DNA from: Cyclina sinensis
Lineage: Eukaryota; Mollusca; Bivalvia; Venerida; Veneridae
Assembly: GCA_012932295.1 (NCBI GenBank)
Contig: JAAONU010000001.1
Span: forward strand, 49,201,134 to 49,265,133
Length of the DNA: 64,000 nucleotides
Direction: 5' to 3'
The translations under genes were made by a program, and so were the position numbers. The notes beneath the pieces were generated by a model. The model was not told the DNA's origin and did not search any database. It saw only the letters and a list, made by a program, of their open reading frames with translations. Below, in pieces: positions 38,701 through 51,500 of this stretch. Every line of letters begins with the position of its first letter. Positions within the stretch are counted from its first letter, which is position 1.

Positions 38701-41700
38701 GTTGCATTTGCAAAAACAGTTGAAGTCCAAGAGAATATTAAAAGACTTGAAGGACTAGAAGTCATACAACTGAAACACTTTTATTGATAAAAAAATGATT
38801 GTGGTAGTCTTGATGCAGACAGAAAAAACAACATAAGTTGTGTTGTAGTTTCAGTTATCCATATGCCAATTTGGCTAGAAAATTAATGTCAAAATCGAGT
38901 AAGCTGATTGTAGTAACAATATTAATCTTTATAATAAAAGGTGAACAGGAGTTACTTACAAGTTTCGAATTGCTACATTCGATTTCGCCGCCATACTGTT
39001 TAAAGAAAGCATTGTCTTGTTTTATATTACACTGCGACAATGAATGCTTTACAATTTCAAGATTTTCCTGAAATGTTGCCATTTCCGGGGTGCAGCTGCC
39101 ATTAGGTGATACATTAATGCATGTTTTGGACTTAGCCGACAGCCTAGGAAAAGAAATTAAGCAATAAGTTATTGACCTTAAATAACAAAAAGGACTGTCG
39201 ATGTTTTTTTTCTTATGCCCAAGTTTCATCTACATAATTTGAATTAAGGAGACATTACCGATACTGCATATCTACTTTATTGGTTAATTCTCTATAAAAT
39301 TAAAAAAAAATAATTTAAAATATACATTATGTTAAAAATTCTCGTGTAGGTATTAAGACTTTAAGAAAAAAGCTCATTTGAAATAAGTGGTTATCTACCC
39401 AACTATGATACAACAACAACTTACTATACAAAGACTAACAAAAGTGCATTCAGTGTATATATGTATATATATATATATATATATATTGCGCTTACAATAT
39501 TTTACTGATACCTTTGAATACGGATAACAATGCATTCTATTTCTTTCAAATAATTTTAAAGAAAACGTTATTCTCTTAATTTAGGGTATGCCTCTTAAAG
39601 GAGAAATATGCATACGGTCTACTCGTCGGGCCACACACGTGAACTTTTAAACTATTAGGCAGACAAAGTGGTTAGTGACAGAGTAATGTGAATGGCTTGA
39701 CGTCGTATAAAGATTTTATTTCGGACATATTCAGTAGCTTTCTAATTTCTTACTCGGACGTCTTGAAGAGTTGAGAATATGTCCCTTAGTTTGAAAGCAA
39801 AAAGCAATAAGCTTTACCTTTAATGTAAAAAACGGGTATATTGGAATCAACTTGGTATATATACTCCTCACAAAAAGTCAAGCAACAAAATCATTTCTTT
39901 CTCGTTTTGGTCCTATGACACATATATTCACATAAGTGTACATGTGAAGAAAAGCACGTAATCATTGCAACCTAACACCGTTAACACTCAGCACAAGATG
40001 CACCTGCAAAAGGAGAAGTCTGCACTTGATGTGTTAGGTACTATTTCACGTTTTTCTATTGGTCAAATCAGACTGTTCAGACTGAGTTTCGTTTTATGCT
40101 TCGTCATTGCACTCATTAAAAAGAAAACCCAGGCTAGTTTCTGTACAGTTTTCAATAGTGACAATGGTTCTGACTTCCGTTCACGCCGATCAGCACAACG
40201 GGTCCCCCTGAGTCAGCGGCAGAGTCGTCTCAACTGGGATTTTGAGGCTGAATCAGTGGAGAAGAGTTCTCTTTACTGATGAGTCCAGATTCAGTTTGGA
40301 TTTCAATGATGGGCGTCAGGAAGTTTGTTTGGTGAGGAAGTTTGGAGACAGCCAGGAGAACGATTTGCGGCTTGTTCTATTGCAGAACACGACTGTTATG
40401 GGGGCGACAGTTTGATGGTTTTAGGAGGCATCTAGGCTGGAGGACGTACAGATCTTGTGCTGTTCCGGAGAGGTACGCTGAATGCTGAACGCTACTTAAA
40501 TGACGTCATCAGGCCTCAAGTGATCCCCCAAATGAGGAGACTTGGTGATGAATACCTTTTCATGGATGATAATGCACCATGTCACAGAGCACGAGTCATT
40601 CAATATGAACTGAACGACAACAATGTCGCTTGCCTTCAATAGCCAGCCCGTTCCCCAGACCTGAACCCATCGAGGCACGTGTGGGACATTCTTGGGCGAG
40701 CTGTTTATGGCATGCCCGTCCGTCTCCACACTCTGGATGCCCTGGAAGTAGTCCTTGTTAGGTAGTGGAGAGTCATCCCACAGAACCAGCTGGACCACTT
40801 AATTGCCTCGCTGCCACGCCGCATTCAGGGCTGCATTGGTGCTAACGGGGAGATCGCACACGTTATTGAAAATGGTTTCGCGAGTTTTTGACCTGAAGTT
40901 TTTGGAATTTGCGTTGGCTGTTTACATTTTACAACACCTGTTTTACATTTGCCTTACTTTTTGTGAACAGTATCGTAAGATCGGAATGGATTTCCAAAAT
41001 GCTTTGTTATATTTCACTTAATGAAATGTTGAAGATTATTTGTGCACCTATTCATTTATTATTGAGGTGTCATTAAAAATGTTTCACAGTTTAAATGTTT
41101 GTTGCTTGACTTTTTGTGAGGAGTAACCCAGGTTTAGTTAATGCTGGGTTTCGAAAGATGAAAACGAAAAATGTTCTCTTTGTCTTTATTCTTCGTCAGC
41201 ACTTTCAACTTCATCACTTTCACTTCTCGGTTTGTTGAAATATTTACCTGCATTCCATTTGTTTTGTCTCAACGGCATTAGATACATTAATCATTTTGTT
41301 CAACACGTCCACTTGCTCTTTATGGAACTGATCATCAACGCATGGTGTGTCAACCTTGCAATACTCTTCAGCTGATCTGCTTACTGCAAACAAAGTTAGT
41401 TGTAGGACAACCAAATATACGAAGATGACTTCAAAAATTTCAAATTATTTTACCTTTGCTTAAAGAAAATGAAAATTTTATATTGCTAAATTTGCCTGAT
41501 AGAAATCAAAATGAATGCTGATGTTATCGTAACCTAGATTTTTTATCATTTTTACTACATTGTTTTTAATGTTCAAAGAAGGTATTCTTAATTTGAGTCG
41601 TTTATTATTTCAAAATCATTATTTTAAAACCCTACAACGCTTTACAAATGCTTAGTTACTTAACTGCATGCAAGTACTCAGCACTCTTATAACTCAAACT

Positions 41701-43957
41701 GTACTAAAATTTAACATTGTCGGGATTACCTTTCTTAGATCCTGCGAGGAGACATAAATAGGACTTACTCTCATAATTAGCACACTGTGCTCTGTAGAGA
41801 ACCTTATAAACTTCTAGATCTTCTCTAAAGAACATATCTCTGTTAGAACAGTCTCCTACTGCATCTTTTAAGCACTCCAAATAGCATTCCACACTGCAAA
41901 AGATCGTCATCAGTAAAATCCTGGATATGATTTAACTAACATATTTATATGGTGTATTAAGGTCACTATTAGCATTTTAATGCGACCTTAAACGCTCAGA
42001 TATAAAGTAGTTGATATCAAGCACATGGTACCTTAGAGTATTTTATATGCCCGAAGGGGGGCATATTATGTTATGGTCCAGGGCGTCCGTTCGTCCTTCT
42101 GTCTGTCCGTCCGTTCGTTAGCAATTTGGTTTCTGGAGGATCACTTGAGTACTCTTTGGCCTACAGTCTTTTACATCCATGTGATTATTGTCCATAGCGG
42201 ATGACCCCTGTAGATTTTAGAGTCAGTAGCTCAAAGGTCAAGGTCACATAGACCTTAACATTGAAAACCATTTCCGCTATGTAACTTGACAATCATTTGT
42301 TATAGAGACTTCGAACTTTATATCATGATTGCACACATTGAGCGGATGACCCCTTTACATTTTGGGGTAAATAGTTAAAAGGTCAAGATCACTCATGTTT
42401 TTTTTTTTGCTGTGAAGCACGTACATCTTAAAATCATGAACTGTTCCTACTTTGAAAACATATTCAAGTACATCTCATTTACGTTAATATCTGTAATGTT
42501 TTTTCCAGCTATTTTTCTTTAAAACTGTCTGTGTAATGAATTATATGCTCTTACTATGGTAATACTTTTTTCTTGTAACGGAAGGACAGTAGATAAAATA
42601 AGGAAAAGAGCGTCGGACTAGAAGTCGTTTGTTTGAAGCTTCTCGGCACGGACAAGAAGCTGTTGTAATCCATTAGTGGAATTAGTATTAATTGCTGTAA
42701 ATTGCTTCTAAATCATTTCACTTAAAACTTAATTAAGAAGGCACAGAAACCACTTTTGATGGTATGCGGGAAAAATGCTTTAATCCATACTATAGCTTTA
42801 CTCGAGGAATGGCATTGATGTATGATCATTTCTCTGTTTTTACAAGTTTTACATTAATAGCAAGGTGATTGAGCTATACAGTAACTGTTTTTCTTCTAAA
42901 GTAGGAAATATATCAGTGTTCTATGACTGTTACATTTGTTAGCCAGTCTAAGACCTCCATCAATGTCTCGGGTGAAACATTGTGTAAAGCCACTTACTTC
43001 TGACAGATGTCTTTAAGACTGTTGTAAGGTTTGTTGACATACGTATCATGACATTCCCGCTTAGCTGAGTCTATCTCAACGACAGAGCAGAAATCCATCG
43101 TCAGTTCTTGAGCGGCCGTTGTTGCAAATAAATCTAACGAGAAAAAACGTCTACCTTAAGGTTTGAAGTAAACAGGCAAGTTTCTTTGTACATGTCTTAA
43201 TTTTCTCAGCCATTTAAATGTCATATTTGCAAAAAAGAAGAAAAAACACAGTATATAAAAATCTTCAAATAGATTTCTTTGCACTGGTTTGTTTTTAGAT
43301 ATCTGTATAGTGCTCGATCAATCATTATAAATGTCTGATAAAATGATAAAATATAACCAACTTCGACCTGTCCACAGATTTTCAAATTTGTTAAAATGTG
43401 AAGTGCTGCAAAATGTATGTTACCATTAAAGAATAGCATTTAAGATGCCGAAATAAATTAATTATCCGAATGTTTTGACATCACTGAATAATTACTGTTT
43501 GGTGTTACTTTTTCATTAAAATACAGTTCAAGGTTGTATTTTGATCTTATTCTATGAACTTTCTCTGGATTGTTTCTGCATGACGTCAGTACTACCTTAC
43601 AGTTTGCCTTCATCTAAATACTTTGTCGTATTTACTTGGCAAATATTTTGAACACTTTTAATGAAAAGTTCATTTTTTATGCAGGTATGAAAATTATGGG
43701 GTTTAAACTATTAAAATGTTGACCGGGTATACGATGGTGAAGGGAACAGAATTGACCAGTCAAGTGAAAGTAAAAGTGACCAAGTTGCCATAACAAGTGT
43801 CGCTTTATCAGTACACTAAGAAAGTTAAATACAGAAGACAGTGCCTATTTGTGGAATACGTTATTATTTCCCTTATATACTTTCGTCAGGCGATATATAT
43901 TGCAATTTATAGAAAGTAATGGTACTTACAAAGAATCGGAATGTACAAGAAGCTCAT
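35721..43957 (-). CDS. Secreted two-domain protein with 2 x 14 cysteines, nine exons, 411 aa
   Basis: Exons, 5' to 3' on the minus strand: 43930..43957, 42998..43133, 41769..41893, 41248..41383, 38960..39143, 37688..37800, 37179..37303, 36313..36445, 35721..35976, totalling 1236 bases. All phases join without stops. Residues 1-17 are a signal peptide (MSFLYIPILYLFATTAA). Exons 2-5 and 6-9 encode two homologous domains with the same cysteine count per exon (3, 4, 3, 4). Matching patterns include CxxxCxxxxxxxC (VECYLECLKDAVGDC / VDCTSECYFRAIGEC) and Cx8C (KTCINVSPNGSC / RSCISFSVNDNC), each of the last followed by MATF. Internal intron phases (2, 1, 2) are the same in both domains. The protein ends in a hydrophobic tail after small residues (SGG...SS, then SNIIFCILFIMYAL), which looks like a GPI-attachment signal. 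It is probably extracellular or surface-anchored. I do not recognise the family. Intron 4 contains a Tc1-like element. The acceptor of exon 7 (TTCAAG) is weaker than the others, and the first exon is the least certain. Confidence 0.7.
39455..39485. repeat. (TA)n microsatellite
   Basis: Short TA run at the place where unit 1 has a longer TA/GA array. Confidence 0.8.
39864..41123 (+). mobile_element. Tc1-like transposon, 1260 bp, defective
   Basis: Perfect 26 bp terminal inverted repeats begin ctcctcacaaaaagtcaagc at 39864 and end inverted at 41123. They are flanked by TA on both sides (39862-39863, 41124-41125), the Tc1/mariner target duplication. The equivalent site in unit 1 (ggaatatataaacccagg, 30579-30596) is empty. 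The element is shorter than a typical full-length Tc1 copy because the 5' part of the transposase gene is mostly deleted. It lies within intron 4 of the cysteine-rich gene, on the opposite strand. Confidence 0.93.
40160..40890 (+). pseudogene. Tc1-family transposase remnant
   Basis: Recognisable pieces in order: the end of the DNA-binding/linker part (RRSAQRVPLSQRQSRLNW), then after a frame change the first catalytic motif FTDESRF (Asp at 40278-40280), then MDDNAPCH (second Asp at 40568-40570), then SPDLNPSRHVWDILG. In the last motif the usual third acidic residue (normally PIEH) is lost through compensating indels that give PSRH. In-frame stops interrupt at 40640-40642 (TGG to TAG) and again near 40762. 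The N-terminal paired-like domain is mostly absent. Not functional. Confidence 0.88.
42045..42395. repeat. Truncated relative of the 3154-4151 element
   Basis: It starts with the same end, atatgcccgaagg, and the gtccgttcgtccttctgtct run. It carries about two satellite units (gtcagtagctcaaaggtcaa) and stops without the right inverted end. It lies in intron 2 of the cysteine-rich gene. Confidence 0.75.
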
Positions 43958-46789
43958 CTTTACGATCACTGGTAACTTGCTGGCCTGAAACAAGCATGTA
44001 TCTTTCACCTGATATGTGAATAGATGGATGGTTTCAAAATTAAAAACATCATTTTGGGGTAACACGTTTATATGGATTATATAGACAGACAAAATGACTA
44101 GGTAAATTTAAACTAGTTGCAGTTATAATAAATTGAACACTTTTATCACCAACATTTCATGTCTAGAATTTTCATCTTTTTTTGGTAGTGATGGTTGGGA
44201 AGGGGATAATACTGATTGATGTTTATAAACGATTATTTAAGATGGGTGTAAGGTAAAATAAGGCTAGCCACACAAAAATTCATTAATTTCATATATGTTA
44301 AGTCATACATGAATTAATTCGAATTTACTCCAAAATGTTTTAATGCAAATCAAATTTGTCGGAGTAAGAAAGAATAAGGAATACAAACAAATAAACAAAA
44401 ATTACAAATAAAAATCAGATCTGACCTTTAATATTCAAAATATTTCCATAAAGTAAAACTTGTTTCAGCGTCTTCGTTGCAACAATTCTCAACAATCGTT
44501 AAACAATAAGTAATCTTACACAAAGCTGTGGGAGCTGTATACATTAATAACACAAAAGCACGAAACTATATATAATATATACATCAACATTTAGTTATTT
44601 TAACCTTTGTCTTGTCCTCATTTAAAAATAATTGCTTTCTTAAAAGGTTCTGTCTGGTTGTCAGTGTCAGTTAAATTAACACGCTAATATAATGTATAAC
44701 ACACCGTAGTTCCCCTTTGTGTATTTCGCTGAAACCAGTGATAAGTCATATAAACCAGAAGCAACGGTAAAGTAACTTATAACACGTGTTTGTAATTAAT
44801 AAATTAGGAGCAAATTATTTAAGACAGAGATATAAATATAAATCACGATTAAACGTTTCTCTAATTTGCCTGACCGCTGTAGCGTGATTAAAAAAAGAAA
44901 CTAAACTGTGCAGTAAAAACTTTGATAATATTGTAAAAATAAATACAAACTAATTTGTTGTAATTCTTTCGATTTCAATCTTAAATGTGTCACTTTATGG
45001 ATTTTATTTCTTTTCTCTTTTTTTCTTTATTTTTATAAGAAACCATTTCTGTTCGTAAAAAAAGAGTTTGTCGAATGATATATATGTATCTGAAATGGAA
45101 TGAATGTTATCTTATTTACTGTGGTTCATTGGCTTTAAATTAAATTCCAGTCTCATAACGGGTTATATGACAATAAAGTAGGTAAATGCGGAAAGTATTG
45201 ACACTGCCCAGAAACTACCGAATTCTCCCTCTCATTTACTACCGTCTGACGAGCGAGGTTATATGAACGCACAATTTCAAAGATGGCTGAGTTACTCAAT
45301 TACACCTGTGATAAATTAATCAGAATTAACTAAAATAGGCAAAGAGAAGGAAGACTACAGCCAGCGGCATTAAGTCGGTGAAATTAACTTGACAGGTTGC
45401 CTACAAGATGCGATTCGTAAAGTTTTGTGGGATTAAAGATTACACGGAAAGAGTGAATGTGAATTATGGCAAAGACACGTTTCAACGTTCAATCAAGTGA
45501 GAAAAAAGGAGATAATACATGGATTGCAAAACGATTTAAAACAATACAAAATATGCTCAAGCACTATATATCGTAGCTGTTAGAAAATAGCTTTGTTCTG
45601 TGACAAGTTTTCGACTTTTTGTTCAACATCATCAACAAGATTTCGTTTTTGTTGGACAGTTGTGACATAATTATTTGTTTAGTTTAATTTTTTATGGATT
45701 GCGCTATTCATACTGATAGTGAACATATAGTACATATGGCTAATACCAAAGAGAGCGCATATAGATAATAATTGTGAGAACTTTGACATTTCATCGACTG
45801 AACAGCCCCTCTCTGTCTCTCTCTGTGTCTCCCCACCTCTCTGCCCCCCTCCCCCCTCTCTGTGCCCCCACCTATCTGTGTCTCCCCCTCTCTGTCTCCC
45901 ACCACCTCTCTCTCTGTCTGTCTGTCTGTCTCTTTCAAAATTAGGTGACATTCCTTTTAAAAACACGACTATTAAATGTCAGGAAACTTTGCACGATATG
46001 ACTAATGTAAGTTACACCGGTAGCATATAAATCCTGAAATATTAAAATTTCGAAGAAAATTGCTGTGCCAAATTCCGATTTAGTGCACCAGATGATGTGG
46101 CATTTCGTTATAGCAACTCAAAACGTGCATAGAAATACAGTCCATTTCACATGTTGTAAATGAAATAGTCAAAATATAAGATATTCAGTAAGAAAATTTA
46201 TGATGTTGAAAATTGACATGTCATATCGTTTTAGCATAACAACACGCGATTTTTGTGTGTAATTCTCGTCCCTTAAACTTCTCCTTCATCTGTTAACTAT
46301 GCGGTTAAACATGTAAGTAAGTGAACAGTAATCTGCTTTGTAACATTTTGTATGTATATAAGTGTTTCAGCTTATTGCAAGACGTGCAGTTTTTGGTTTA
46401 TTTAGAATAAAACCTTTTTAGCGATATCATTCTGACGCACAGCGAATGTCACTAATGCACACGGAAAAAGTAAAAGTGATTGTTGATACTGATTTTATCA
46501 TTATACTATCATTTTATTACTTTTATTTGAACAAAACAACACATTTAGTAAGTTAGCTTATTTGCTTTGAATGTACGCGAACTTTCACGGAATTCCAGAA
46601 CGAAATACAGCGTCAACTAATCTTAAAACTATATGACATATGCATGCATATATGAAGTAAATTGTGTGTCGTCAAGCATTTAGTTATTTAATCTTGTTAT
46701 TGCCAACAGTCAATACTGACTATACTAGGCAGGCAAGTTCTTGCATCTGCTTTAAGAGAGTTCATTTAGTGTCTAGTTTCTCATTTAAA
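43958..46789. other. Intergenic stretch between the cysteine-rich gene and SLC22 gene 1
   Basis: It holds the upstream flank of the cysteine-rich gene, including a possible minus-strand TATATAAT at 44077-44084. No further gene recognised. A minus-strand AATAAA (plus tttatt, 46513-46518) lies about 275 bases past the SLC22 stop and is a candidate polyadenylation signal. Confidence 0.45.
45806..45935. repeat. Pyrimidine-rich low-complexity tract
   Basis: About 130 bases of C and T runs (ctctctgtctctctctgtgt, then cccccctcccccctctctgt, then tctgtctgtctgtct) on the plus strand. The minus-strand frames rich in Arg/Glu/Gly through it are artefacts of composition. Confidence 0.85.
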
Positions 46790-49700
46790 CTATTCATTTA
46801 TCTTTAAATCATTCGTGATTTTATCATTCAGGTTTCCATCTTTCGTCTCTGGTAGAAAAAGTGTTCCAAGCACACATAAGACCGCAATGCCGCCACACAC
46901 ATAAAACAGCAGTCCGGGAAAGAACGTATTCTAGATAAAAAGAAATAGATAATTTAATATTTATACATGTGATACAATGTGAGTGACAATGCATTATTCT
47001 TTAAACTTGTGTGTCTGTGTATTAAAATAAACCGCATCGACATCAACTTGTTCTCTAATATCCAAAGACTGAGATGCCCATGCAATAGCCTTTAAATAAA
47101 AACAGTCCCCAAAATAATATCATATTTCATGTTCATGTTTTAAGAAATTAATTATCTGATGTTATACATATGATAAAAAAACACGTTTTTTAAATTTTAT
47201 AACCATTTTATCGAGGATGACTTGCAAAGCGGATCAAAACCCGGAGGTCGTAGGTTCGAACCCATAAGTATCACTGATTTCACCGTTTCATCTTAATGGA
47301 ACTTTCGTCAGGAGAAAACCACATACATTTTTTAAAAAAATTCTTGACTGCCCATGACCCGATTAAATAAACTCTTACCAGGTAAACAAACTGTGGGCCT
47401 GCAACTGCACCTATTCTTCCAACAAGACTAAGTGTTCCAAACCCAATATTTCTAAGAGAGAAAGAGAGAGCAAAGGAAAAAGATTTAAGATATAAACAAC
47501 AATACTATCCGACAATAACCTATCGTTTATAGATATAACCGCATCTCTTTAAATACTCAATATAATTCTTCCTAGGCTTACAGTAAAATTTTGAAAACCT
47601 CCATTAAAAGGGTTTCAGTATTTAATTTCATAACATCCGTTTAATAAATGGACATCAATCAGTCGTGACTACGTCCTAAACTTCGTGACCTCAGAGAATA
47701 AAACTTTATTGTATGGATGCTAGTTTTACTTGAATTGCCTGATGAAATGTCTATACCTGATAACAGTGGGATATAATTCTATAGTCATGGTCTGAATCGG
47801 TCCCCATGCTGTGCTTATTGCGGTATTCGCAATAATTGCAAATACATTGGTAATATCATCTTTACCAGAAATGTCTGAAATTAAACTAAACGGAGTTTAT
47901 TCACAGAAAAATGCAAGTGCTCAGATCTAAATGATAAACCAAGTATATATATGTCGATAGCACACAAATAGTATGTAGTGTTTCCAGTTTGGAATGTTTT
48001 TGCAAAACTAATAATTTACTTTTCACAATATCTGTAAGTAAACTTTATACACTTACGCAAACAATTTATAGTTTCTGCACGTGAAAATAAATTAGCAGAC
48101 AGATTAACGCATGTGAACAAAACAGTATGGTAAACTTAAATTTCAAATATTTGAAAGTTAAAAACCCTTTCTTTCCATTAAAGTATTTGTTCATTTAGCT
48201 TTTACAGCATACATACCGAGTGTTTGCACGACACCAACTATGATACCACTGATTGCAACAACAGTCATACATACCACAGTTGAAACACGGCGTCCAAACC
48301 TGTAATGCACAGGATAAGTTTATCTGAAACCTTTTTTACGTGATAACGTTAAATTTTATTTAATTTAGAAAAACAAAACGTTTCACAAAATATTTGTAAT
48401 GCCTGTAATAAATAGGACGAATTGATAGGATAATCACCAATCCCTCACCCTTCTTGTTGCTATTGCAAGCTGTTTAGAGGTTGCTTACATGGAACAATCA
48501 TGAATACTTATCATAACCAATTGCGTTATTAAAGTTAATCATAGAAAGAGTTAGTAACAGGGACACCTTAATGGCAGTCAACTTGTATAAATCTGTTTGT
48601 GTATATATATAAAATGCCACTTTCATATGAATAAACCTTCATGCACGAGAACATTTGGCGAAACTTTTTGCATGCAAGATCTTCTCATGTTTAGGTGACT
48701 TCTTAATAGAAATAAACAAATCAATTTTAGTATCTAAAGCTCAGACTAATCTAATTCTCCCCGAACAAGTAAAGAACTAACATTAGTTAATTCCTGATTG
48801 AAGTACCTTTTTGAACTTTTAGGCAACAGAAACCAGTAATTATTACAGAACGAAATTGAAATGATACAGTCATCAGGAGTTTACAAAACAATATATTGAT
48901 TCAATTATATTTTTTCTTGCATATTTAAGACATTAACTGTGATGTATAGATTAATAAATTATTTTAATTTCTATGCTAGCTGTGCAATTTTTAATCCAGT
49001 GACGTCATTTTTTATAATACTTGTCAATAAAACGACATTAAAAGTGTTCTTCGCCAGATAGAAATAGGATTACTGTTTTATTTTTGTGAATGCTCGGTAT
49101 ATTTCTGTTAATGAACTTTCATTTGGGGGTTCCGCCAGATGTGAAAATGTCACTTTTGGAGCCTGCTCAGTTAAATATATATTGATCTTAGACCAAACGT
49201 TTAGTTTCTTTAACAATACAGGCTTAGGAATGATACGGTCAAAAGCACATCAGCCTAAAGTTGTATAAATACAACCTCTGAGAACTGCGTCAGAGAATTG
49301 ATTCTTTGGTTTAGTGGACTAGAGCGTTGGTTTTCGATGCGGGAGGACACGAGTTCGAATCCAACTGTAGGTGGTCATTATCTTTCCTTTACGAACTTTC
49401 ATGTTCTTAAGAAGATATACACCTTTTTAATGTTCACATTTTTACCAACCTATTTTGCATCCAAATAGCAATACCTTTAGAAGGTATGCTAAATATACTG
49501 AACAGAAAGAAATTCAGATAAATATTGCCAGATAGTGTTTGTATTCCATACGCTATACCGTACGATATGACACCAATGGCCAACCTGCAAGAAAATAAAC
49601 ATAGTTCTACCATCCACAATAATCTTTGTTATAGAGTTTAACATATTGATTATCAAATGATCACAGAATTTCACCAGCACAATGACAATTATACAGAACA

Positions 49701-51500
49701 TGACTGCAAGTCCGTTTGCAAAGCGAGTGTTAAGTGAACAAATAAGTATCTAAGTATTTGCATGAGATTTGTAGATACTCAAATACACTTACCATAAACA
49801 AAGCATAAACACTTATATGTGAATGTCAGAATACAAAACGTGCAAAACAATATTAAAAGCACTAATTTTACCATTCAGTTTGGTTACAGTACCATCAACT
49901 ATATTTATAAATTAAAATCAACGTACCAGTTAACCATTAATAGTAACGAAATCTTCACCAGAAACCGAGATTTAAATAAATCAAGGAATGTGTATTTCCT
50001 ATCTTTACGTTCCTCTTCTTTCCATACAAATGTATCAAAACTGAAGTCTTCTATTGCATTACATTTGGCAAGTTCATTCAAGACAACCTTTGCTTTCTCT
50101 GGTTTGTCATGGGCTATGTACCATCGAAAACTTTCCGGTATAATGCTGAAAAGTAATATTTTTATTTTGATACTTGCATCGGGAATCTTTAGAATATATG
50201 TTTTGTGTTCAATATGCAATTGTAATTTCATTAGTTTATTTCCTGAAAGTAAACGTTTTTCCATCAATTAGTTAATTTCGTGAAGTTTAAAGTTTTTAAT
50301 CAGAAGTTAATTTATATTTTCCTCAATAAAGATATCAGAGGGCAGATACAATTTAACATTCACGAAGAAAGTTTTGAAGAAATAACAAACTTACTCAAAA
50401 CTACTATTTCCATTGGAATATTTGTTCATTTCATTTTAATTTTAGACACTTACAACCATGTAAAGAAGCATGGCACCGTTACAATCGCTGTCATCAGCTG
50501 GAATTTTCTCCAGTCGTGAAGAAGCCATCCTAGAAGCGCATAGATGCAACCTTCTATCGGCCAGGACGGAAATCCCACGACCCATGCGCGCCATCTTGCT
50601 AGTGTGAACTCTGACATAAGGCAGTATTGTACTGTGAGGAAAAACCCTCCACCCATACCTCCAAAGAATGCACACACAGCAAACATCTGCCAAGATGTGG
50701 AGAAAAAACCAGCTATGTGCGTTACCATTAATATTAATATGGATGCAAAAAACGATGGTTTTCTGCCAAATAAATCAGCCAGTTGTCCAGAAATAACGCT
50801 ACCAACGAGAACTCCCGCGCTTTGAATAGAATTGATGGTACTTGGAATGAAGTCATGATCACATATCAGGTTAAACTGAAATAAGATATATAATGTATAT
50901 AGATAAAATAAAATAAAACAATAGCCCAACTATTGATATTCAGATTTATAGTAACTCCCATGTAGAAACCCAGGCTAATTTACCTCAGTTTAAAACTGGC
51001 AGTGTCCTTCGCTCCTTGTTTTTTATTGACTGTTTATATTTGGAAATTTAAGGAAATGCTTGATTGATCTAGTCTTCTATTCAATGGATTAATGTTGTTT
51101 TGTAATTATTAGATCTAAATGTCTTTGAATGTTTCAATTTCTCATTTTTATCAACAAAGATACTCACCTCACTAACCAATGTATTAAAGCCATTGTCGAA
51201 AACGGAATTACCACAGTTTGTGCTATTTATCAAGTTACACATTTGTTTCTTGCAAAACAGTTCTGTTGATTTGTTCAGCGAATCAGTGCACGATGTAAAA
51301 TCAATGCTGACGTCATCGCTAACGCAATACCATGACGGAGTCGCCGTAGAAAGGATAAGATTTGAAAATCCGAAACAGACTACAGTCTTCATAAGATGTA
51401 TAACAATGGCAGTTCGAATTTGGAATCTTCCACATCCTCCAAGTTCTTCAATGATCTGGTCTGGATTAATATCCTGCTGTTTCTCTGATTGTTTCGTCAT
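46790..51500 (-). CDS. SLC22-family MFS transporter (organic cation/carnitine transporter-like), complete
   Basis: Exons: 51168..51500, 50454..50875, 49927..50145, 49450..49584, 48217..48299, 47757..47874, 47379..47451, 46790..46930; 1524 bases, 507 residues, all junctions GT-AG and in phase. Residues 1-111 give the cytosolic N-terminus, TM1 and a large extracellular loop with five cysteines (C59, C71, C83, C88, C96) and sequons N76 and N92, typical of SLC22. The MFS motif GQLADLFGRK is at 141-150 and the SLC22 intracellular motif PESFRWY at 255-261. NRFGRR is at 369-374, the second MFS motif ELYPTVIRNIGFG from 430, and LPETK at 487-491. Length is slightly below the usual ~550 because the C-tail is short (ends KINE). 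It would sit in the plasma membrane and move organic ions; the substrate cannot be read from sequence. Its nearest paralogue is the adjacent gene. Confidence 0.92.

Larger units (their letters stand above)
31158..41696. repeat. Tandem segmental duplication, unit 2
   Basis: The junction is readable. Bases 31151-31158 (ataactca) match 41689-41696, and from 31158 the sequence matches 22264 onward. So the end of unit 1 is joined directly to the start of unit 2 with about one base of overlap. Unit 2 is larger mainly because of the Tc1-like insertion (39864-41123), the MITE-like insertion (34573-35009), ~1.5 kb near 32690-34210 without a clear unit 1 counterpart (it includes a SINE), and sequence near 38420-38970 that unit 1 lost. 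Its right end stops just before exon 3 of the intact gene. Confidence 0.88.

Noticed and set aside
39965..40279. 104-codon plus open frame as a host gene
   Set aside because: Lies wholly inside the Tc1-like element; its last third matches transposase linker sequence.
45679..45966. Arg/Glu/Gly-rich minus frame
   Set aside because: Produced by the CT-rich low-complexity tract at 45806-45935.
47205..47275. tRNA gene in SLC22 intron 7
   Set aside because: Contains ggttcgaaccc but the upstream part does not give acceptor and D-arm pairing; probably a degraded tRNA-derived repeat.
49308..49376. tRNA gene in SLC22 intron 4
   Set aside because: Box B-like cgagttcgaatcc and a box A-like stretch are visible, but the acceptor ends do not pair; treated as a repeat relic.
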